NCBI GenBank assembly: GCA_900618795.1
Contig: UYJD01000001.1
Location: forward strand, 210,310-274,309
Length of the DNA stretch: 64,000 nucleotides
DNA from: Cyanodermella asteris
Taxonomy: Eukaryota; Ascomycota; Lecanoromycetes; Ostropales; Stictidaceae
Direction: 5' to 3'
Shown: positions 56,111 through 64,000 of the stretch, piece after piece
Position numbering within the stretch: position 1 is the stretch's first letter
Layout of the letters: each line of letters opens with the position of its first letter
Notes under the pieces: model-generated
The model's input: only the letters and a program-made list of their open reading frames with translations
Database searches by the model: none
Told to the model about the DNA's origin: nothing
Translations under genes and position numbers: made by a program

Positions 56111-59100
56111 ATGTCAAGCTCAACTGTGTCGTCTCCGGCGCAGAGAGTCTTCTTGTTCGGCTCTCAAGCATTGGCCGTCGATTTCACTTTCCTCCAGAAG
56201 CTCAGCACTCAATTGCGTGAGCAGAGTAACGAGTGGGCCTTGAATGCCTTGTCATCACTTTCCAGCGTCTGGCCTGAGGTTGTCCGGAACAACCCAAAGC
56301 TCAAAGACGTTGCTGGAGAGAAGCTCCTGAAGCAGCTTGAAGATGGTCTACGAACAGGCATCGTTCCCGAATCACTATTGCCACTTCCCAATGTCCTTCT
56401 TTCGCCCCTGACCGTAGTCATTCATTTGACTCAATATGCAGCCTTCCTCAGATCCGGCCTTTCACAAATCAGCGACAGCGATCCCTTACCGGAATCCATC
56501 ACTCAGACTACTGAAGTGCTGGGGTTATGTACGGGCATGCTCAGTGCCTTTGCTACAAGTTGCGCTTCAAGCATAGCGGAATTGCAGTCACACGGAACTA
56601 CCGCAATTAGATTGGCAATGCTTGTTGGTGCACTTGTCGACGCCGCAGAATCTTCGACCGGTGCCGATGGAAACTCGGCATCCTTCTCCGTGTCCTGGGC
56701 CAGCCCAGAGGTCGGTGTCAAAGTCGACGAGATACTTGCAAAGTCCAATGATGTGAGTTTGAGGCAGCGTAGTTGTTACCTCGTTTGCTGACGGAGTCTG
56801 TAGGCGTACATCTCCATATTTGCCGATGAGCGCAGATCGACCATCACCGCATCGAAAAATGTGGCGCCTAGTCTGATTCAACATTTGAAAGACGCTGGCG
56901 CTCACTTAGCCGATCTTTCACTCAGCGGACGGTTTCACTGGTCGGAACACCAGGCCGACGCCGACAAACTCATCGAATTCTGTAACAAGGATTCGAAATT
57001 TCAATTCCCCACCACTGCCAACCTCGCCTTCTCAAACAGACTTGGACTTCAGGGCCAAGTCGGGGCTCGTGCCAGTTTACACGAGGTTGCGCTCCGGGAA
57101 ATTTTGCTCAAGCCAGCGAAATGGATTGAGATCTTCAGCGCTCTCACGTCATCACGGCTCTCCACGAGCGACTCGAAAATAATTTGCTTTGGCACCGAGC
57201 GATGTGTTCCACCTACGATAGCACGCAAGCTCGGGCCACGGATCACTAATATCTCAAGCATCGATATTCCTATATCCGACTTGTCTCGCGGACTTCTTGG
57301 TAAGTGTACCCTTCTCTGATCTGTTTGTGGATGCTTGGGTTCTAGATCACATTCCGCCCAGCTCGATACCCGGTTGGGAGCATTGTCGAATACTCGACCA
57401 TGTACTTGGCCCGGCACCCGACTGGGTATCTACTGGGTTTCTTGGTTAATTGATGAGCCATGTTCGAACCCTGCAGTACTGTACCGCTCATTCAGAGCGT
57501 GGTGTAGTTCGAGAGCACCCGGGTCTGTCTCTGAGCCCAAGAACAAATGCTAACTCTCTCAAAGCTAGCAACGGCCTATCGTCAGCTTTTGCAAACCTGC
57601 CAGATGACCGTGTCGCTGTCATTGGCATGTCAGGTCATCTTCCAGGTGCCAAAGACTTGGAAGATTTCTGGCATGTCTTGGCAAGTGGAGAGTCTCAATA
57701 TATTGAAGTGCCATCCAGTCGCTTCAAGATGGAAACGCCATGGAGAGACGCTGAGACGAACCGTAAGTGGTACGCTAACTTCATCGAGGACTACGATACC
57801 TTCGATCACAAGTTCTTCAAGAAGAGCCCCCGCGAAATGGCCTCCACCGACCCACAGCACCGCGTGATTCTGCAGTGTGCGTATCAAGCTATCGAGCAGT
57901 CTGGATATTTCAGGTATCGCGATGTTGACGCACACATCGGATGCTATATGGGCGTCGGCAATGATGAGTACGATCGCAACGTTGCTTGTCACCCAGCGAC
58001 TGCCTATTCAGCCACCGGGAACTTACGTAGCTTCATTGCTGGCAAAGTCAGCCACTACTTCGGCTGGACTGGTCCCAGCTTGACGATTGACACAGCTTGC
58101 TCATCGTCTGCGGTTGCAATCCACCATGCTTGTCGCGCGATCCTTTCTGGTGAATGCACAACAGCCCTGGCAGGTGGTGTCAACGTCATGACGCATCCTG
58201 AGTGGTTCCAAAATCTTGCTGGTGCTTCATTTCTCAGCCCGACCGGACAGTGTAAGCCTTTCGACGCAAGAGGTGATGGTTACTGCCGTGGAGAAGCCGC
58301 TGGTGCAGTGTATTTGAAGAAACTCTCGGCTGCCATTGAAGACGGCGACCAGATCTTTGGTGTGATCGCAAGCACCCGCGTATATCAGAACCAGAACTGC
58401 ACAGCAATCACCGTGCCAAACGAGCTTTCTCTTTCAGATCTCTTTGCAGACACCTTGAAGCAGGCCAGACTCGAGCCCCAGACCATTTCCGTTGTTGAGG
58501 CTCACGGTACTGGAACAGCCGTCGGCGATCCCGCAGAGTACGATGCAGTTCGGAAGGTCATGGGTGGCTCTATCCGCTCTGACATCCTGCACTTATCCTC
58601 GATCAAGGGTCATGTTGGGCATACCGAGTTCGCCTCAGGTGTCGTTTCACTTCTAAAGCTCTTGCTCATGCTCAACAAAGGCACGATCCCACCCCAAGCC
58701 AGTTTCAAGACCATTAACCCATCCTTGAAAGCAAGCCCTCAGGACAAGATCGAGATTGCCACACGTGTGAAGCCCTGGTCTGCCAGTTTCCGCGCCGCCC
58801 TGATCAACAATTACGGTGCTTCTGGATCTAATGCTTCAATGATCATCACGCAAGCTCCTGAAGTCAGCCCTTCCACCTCTGCCTCGCTACAGTTCGCGCA
58901 AGACAGCCAGCCATTCTGGTTTGCTGGTATCGATGAGCGGAGTCTTCAGGCCTATGCGTCCCGCTTCAGACGCTTCTTGCAGCGTGACTCAACCAAGAAT
59001 ATCAGCTTGAGCAATCTCTCCTTCCAGATTTCGCGCCAGTCGAACCGTTTCCTACAGAGCGCCGTAATTTTCAGTGCACAGTCTCACAGCGATCTGGAGC

Positions 59101-62100
59101 AGAGATTAAGCGCCCTAGATAAGGGCGACAAGAGTGTGGCGACTACGCAGCCTCCAGCCGCCCGCCCGGTTATCCTCTGCTTCGGTGGTCAGATCTCCTC
59201 TTTTGTAGGCCTCGACAAGAACATATATGATCGTATCGCTGTGTTACGGAGCCACTTGGACCAGTGCGACGCTGTGGCCACGTCACTAGGGCTTGAGAGC
59301 ATCTTCCCAGTCATCTTCCAGAGGTCACCGATCAAGGACATCTCCAAACTCCAGATAGCTCTGTTTGCGACGCAATACTCGTGTGCCAGAACTTGGATTG
59401 ACTGTGGTGTCAATGTTGTTGCCGTTGTTGGTCACAGCTTCGGCGAGCTCTCGGCCCTGTGCGTCGCCGGCGCCATCAGTCTTGAGGATGCCATCAAGCT
59501 AGTTTCTGGCCGAGCTTCTCTCATTAAGAGCAGCTGGGGCTCAGACTCCGGATCCATGCTAGCTGTTGAGGGTGACTTCGCAGCTGTCAATGCCTTGGTG
59601 GCGAAGTCGAGATCCTCATCGGGAGGAAAGCCTGGCTTGTCTATTGCTTGCTACAATGGTCCCACCACATTCACCCTTGCAGGTCCGACCGAAGCAGTCG
59701 ATTTCACGGCAGGCCTTGCCAAGAGCGATCCTCTCTTCTCGGGCATGAAGATCAAGAAGCTGAACATCACTAATGCATTCCACTCGACCTTAGTGGAGCC
59801 ACTCATCAACGAGCTTGATGTCCTTGGCCAGAGTATTACCTTCAACGAGCCAAAGATTCGACTGGAGACCGCAACCGAATCGAGGATGATCGGCAAGCTT
59901 GACTCCAGTTTCCCAGCAAAGCATATGAGAAATCCTGTGTTCTTCAATCATGCAGTGCAAAGACTTGCCAAGGAATTCCCGGCGGCAATATACTTGGAAG
60001 CCGGTTCGAATTCGACAGTCACGAACCTGGCTTGTCGTGCTCTTGGAAACTCGAGCTCTTCTTACTTCCAGGGCGTCAACGTGACAAGCGAAAATTCATG
60101 GCCTTTGCTTGCGGATACAACAATAAAGCTTTGGAAAGAGGGTTTGAATGTGTCATTCTGGGCTCACCACTCCCTTCAAACCCCAGAGTTCACACCTGTA
60201 ATTCTTCCTCCCTACCAGTTCGAGCGCTCGAGACATTGGCTAGATTTGACGCCCCCTCCCATGCCCGAGGTCTCAGCCGCAGCACCGGCGCCACAAGCGG
60301 AGATCGCCAAAACGCTTACAATCTTCATTGGATACCAGGACAAGCTCAACAAGTCGGCCAGGTTCCGCGTCAATACTGTCATCGACAAATTCCAGAGACA
60401 ACTGCAGGCTAATTTGGTCGTGCAGACTGCGCTCGTTACTCCTGGGATGCTCCAGCTCCAGATTGCTCTTGATGCGATAAAAAGCCTCCGACCAGATGTC
60501 TCGGAATCCAGCTTCCAGCCTGAGCTCAGTAACATGGTTCACCACAACATCTTCATCGTCGACCCTTCCAAGCCTGTCTATTTGGACGCTGACTCGATCG
60601 ACGAACTTCGTTTGACTTGGGAATGGAAGCTATCAACTGCCGATACTGTCTATACATCTGGCAAGATCACTTTCCGCGGTACTGGGGATTCCCAATTTTT
60701 AGACAGCTTCAAGGGCCTTGAGCGCTTGAGCGGCAGAAAGAGATGCGTCAATTTGCTCGAGGGTGGCGAAGTGGACGAGCTCCTTCAGGGCCGCAATATC
60801 TATCGCGCGTTTGAACCTGTCGTGGACTACAAGGAGCCATTCCGCCATGTCACCAAGATTGTGGGAACAGATTCTGAGTCCGCAGGACGCGTATCAAAGC
60901 CGTTTGACGGCGAAGCTTGGATCGATCCTGCCCTGACTGAGAACTTCTGTCAAGTCGCAGGCATTTATGTGAACCTCATGACAAGCGCTGATAGCCTCAA
61001 TCGCAGAGGCATCTTCATCTGCGAAAAGATTGGCAGGTGGATCCGCAACCCCAAGTTGGAGAGTTCTGGGTCCAGCAACTGGGACGTCTTCGCTGTGCAT
61101 CACTCCGAATCGGACAGCAGATACATCAGTGACGTTTTTGCTTTTGATCGACAGTCGGGAGCTCTGGTTGAAGCGATTCTCGGTATTTCTTACATGAAAG
61201 TCCCACTCGAGAGTTTCCGCAAGATCGTATCCCGCGCAGCATCCTCTGCTGGTTCGACGGCCACCGTTGCTACCACGCCGACACTACAGCCAGTTCAGGC
61301 TCGAGAGGTGGCGCTTCCTCTTCCACCGGCGCCATCAACAGCCACGCCTGTTGCACCGAAGACCAGGCCAAAGAAGCCGGTCATCAAGAAGGTCGCGAAG
61401 CCAGCAGAACCAGACTTCAATGGCAAGACTCGCGAAATCGTATGCAATCTATCTGGTCTCGAGCCAGAGGAGGTTGAAGACGGTTCCGACCTGATCGAGA
61501 TCGGCATCGACTCCCTAATGGCCATGGAACTTGTTCGTGAGGTTGAGGGTGCTTTCAAGATCACACTGCAGAATGAGCAGTTGATGGATCTTACTGACTT
61601 TAGAAGCTTGGTGTCTTGCATCCGATCAACCTGCGGCTTCGACGCTGCAAGTGGCCCTGACACCCCAATTACGGATTACACCGAGGAAGAAGATGATGAC
61701 TTACCAGAGCCCAAAGCGAATGGTGTTTCCGAATCTCACACTCGATCCGCACCTTCGGACTCGGAAAGCACCATTTCATCGACAGTCCTTGATGTCTTCC
61801 GCGAAGTCAAGTGGACCACTGATGATTTCGTCGTGAAGGGCCAGCTCGGAACCTATTACGACAAAGTTATGCCCAGATCCACCGAACTGACGATTGTTTA
61901 CATCCTGGATGCCTTTGAACAACTTGGCTGCAACATTCGCGCAGCGAAGCCGGGTGAAAGGATCGAGCGAGTGCCGTATCTGCCAAAGCATGAGCGTTTC
62001 ATGAACTACATCATTTACTCGCTGCTCGAGAAGGAGGGCCGTTTGATCGACATCAATGGATCAGTGATGACACGAACTGCCATTACGGCACCGGCCAAGC

Positions 62101-64000
62101 CTGCTGAGGTCCTGCTTGAAGAACTGATTCGCGACGAGCCAGTCCATAAAGCCGAGCATCAGCTTACTGGCCTGATCGGTCCCAAATTTGCAGACTGCCT
62201 CTCAGACAAGGAGGAAGCCGTCCAGCTGATCTTTGGTGACCCTAAAGGCAGAGAAGTCATCATTGATATGTACGCCAAATCACCAGTCACCGGTATATGG
62301 ATTCAGCAGCTTGCATACTTTTTGGAAACACTCATTGCAAAGCTGCCGAAGGACGGCTCACCTCTCTGCATCCTCGAGATGGGTGCAGGCACCGGTGGAA
62401 CCACCAGCAAGATTGTGCCTCTGTTGGCCAGCCTGGGCGTTCCAGTTGAGTATACCATGACGGATCTTTCCGGCTCGCTCGTAGCAGCAGCCCGCAAGAG
62501 ATTCAAGCAATACCCGTTCATGAAGTTCAAGCCGCTCGACATCGAAGCTGAGCCCAAGGAGGAATTCTTGCAGAGCCAGCATATCATCATGGCCACAAAC
62601 TGTGTCCACGCAACAAGAGATCTACACGTCTCGTTGAAGAACATCAACCGCATCTTGAGGCCCGACGGCTTCTTGGTTCTTCTCGAGATGACTGAACAGG
62701 CACCATGGTGTGACTTCATCTTCGGACTGCTTGAGGGTTGGTGGCTGTTCGAAGACGACAGAGACTACGTTCTCGCGCCTCCAGAGTACTGGGAGCGCGT
62801 TCTGCACTCGGTCGGTTTCGGGCACGTCGACTGGACTGAGGGCTCGCTTCCTGAGGCAAGTCTCCAACGTCTGATCGTTGCACATGCATCCGGTCCCAAA
62901 TATCCTCGTGGGGTAAGGCCTCCCTCTCCACCTGAACCTGCAGCCTCCTTACCAGATGTGACAGATCGCCAAGCAATAGCCGATGCGTACATTGAAAAGT
63001 ACACCAAGGACTTCCGCGCACCGTATCATTCCGACACATCGACCGCACAGCCCGACGGAAAGTGCGTTCTTGTAACCGGGGCCACAGGAAGCTTGGGAGG
63101 ACATATCGTTGCCAACGCTGCACGACTGCCTGATGTCCACACAGTCATTTGTTTGAATCGTATCAGCCAGGTCGACAGCGAGGACCGTCAAAAGAAGTCG
63201 CTTGCCATGAGAGGTATTCATCTAGACTCTCAATCACTGGCTAAGTTGAAGGTCGTTGAGACGGACACGAGCAAACCCATGCTCGGCTTGTCGCAAGAGA
63301 TCTACAACGAATTGGTGAAGTCTGTCACGCATATCGTCCACAGCGCTTGGCCAATGAGTTTGACGCGCCCGGTCCGCATGTACGAGCAGCAATTCAAGGT
63401 CTTCCGAAGCATCATAGACCTCGCGCGGAAGATCGCAGACCACCGCCCAGCATCGTTCAAAGTCGGCTTCCAGTTCATTTCCTCGCTCGCTGTCGTCGCG
63501 AACTATCCTCTGTGGAAGGGACAGCCACTGGTGCCCGAGGGTCCAACAAGTGTCGAAACAGTCCCACAGGCAGGCTACGCAGATGCGAAACTCATCTGCG
63601 AGCACATTCTCGGCAAGACCTTGCATCAACACCAAGATCGCTTCCACCCCACCGTCGTGCGCATTGCTCAGATTTCCGGGTCGACCAACAACGGGTATTG
63701 GAACCCGACAGAGTACATGCCCTTCCTGGTCAAGTCCTCGCAAGTGCTCAAGGTACTGCCCGGACTAGATGGGACTCTGTCATGGTATCCCGTTGACCTC
63801 GTTGCCTCCACTCTCGGAGAGCTGCTCATGTCAGAAACCACATCAGAGCTTGTCTACCACATCGATAACCCGGCGCGACAGCCTTGGAAAGAGATGATCT
63901 CATCGCTAGCCAGGTCACTCGGTCTCGGCGAAGACAGCATCGTGCCGTATCAGGAATGGCTGGATCGAGTCCGACGATTCAGGGGATCTATCAATGACAA
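56111..64000 (+). CDS. Non-reducing polyketide synthase, SAT-KS-AT-PT-ACP-MT-R (3' end outside window)
   Basis: Modelled exons 56111-56752, 56804-57299, 57346-57425 and 57477 onward; the last is open to the window edge, giving at least 2,580 residues. Domains: SAT (~8-240, GLCTG with Cys140); KS (~452-863, DTACSSS with Cys614, EAHGTGT, KGHVGHTE); AT (~970-1280, GHSFGE with Ser1060); PT (~1345-1655); one ACP (~1720-1795, GIDSLMAM with Ser1752); C-methyltransferase (~2015-2210, LEMGAGTGGTT); reductase (from ~2270, GATGSLGG, Y2440-x3-K2444). This layout makes C-methylated aromatic aldehydes in citrinin, azaphilone and tropolone pathways. In PT the usual GH pair reads AN (Asn1385) and the usual LTDNF reads LTENF (Glu1561). 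The SAT-KS linker splicing (57300-57570) is uncertain: a CCCAG acceptor at 57368 with a GCTAG acceptor at 57568 is an alternative. Confidence 0.93.

Noticed and set aside
57460-57480. tRNA B-box-like GTTCGAACC
   Set aside because: No matching acceptor stem, anticodon arm or A box; it lies within the PKS gene.

Overview
The window is nuclear DNA of a filamentous ascomycete (Pezizomycotina). Genes carry short GT-AG introns, mostly 46-60 bp. The housekeeping set is fungal: eIF2A, COG5, SYS1, TRM4/NCL1, SDS23, a MYST acetyltransferase, SYM1/Mpv17 and a nuclear-encoded ATP synthase subunit 9. The right end holds a fungal non-reducing polyketide synthase. The secreted proteins and the AflR-type regulator would suit a Dothideomycete, but that placement is inference and the species cannot be named from this sequence alone.

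Left and centre (1-38100): tail of eIF2A, COG5, a secreted protein, SYS1, a single-pass membrane protein with a Cys-rich ectodomain, a secreted Lys/Thr-repeat protein with an apparent frameshift, an ankyrin protein, a CE16 acetylesterase, TRM4 divergent from an MFS transporter, a PEBP-family gene with two apparent frameshifts, an F-box-like gene with an in-frame stop, an HVA1-TUDOR/AT-hook protein, mitochondrial ATP9, two small secreted proteins, SDS23, a PhzF-like isomerase, a MYST acetyltransferase and SYM1. Three damaged or mis-sequenced genes lie within 14 kb (8-22.4 kb). Intergenic stretches of 1-2.7 kb are common and look non-coding.

Right part (38900-64000): a secondary-metabolite gene cluster. 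In order it has a monocarboxylate-type MFS transporter, an AflR-like Zn2Cys6 regulator, a salicylate-hydroxylase-like FAD monooxygenase with a long C-terminal tail, a DUF4243 (questin-oxidase/AflY-like) oxygenase, a phenol-hydroxylase-type FAD monooxygenase, an FSH-type serine hydrolase, and, divergent from the hydrolase, a non-reducing PKS. The PKS reads SAT-KS-AT-PT-ACP-MT-R and runs off the window inside the reductase domain.

Proposed working (inference from families): the PKS builds a C-methylated aromatic polyketide and releases it reductively as an aldehyde. The hydrolase helps release or proofreading. The two FAD enzymes hydroxylate or dearomatise the ring, and the DUF4243 protein carries out a later oxidative cleavage or Baeyer-Villiger-type step. 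The regulator and transporter serve expression and export. Architecture and partners resemble citrinin/azaphilone/tropolone pathways, but the DUF4243 gene and the apparently altered PT active site make this cluster unusual. Many gene models below were spliced by hand from sequence and protein-family logic.
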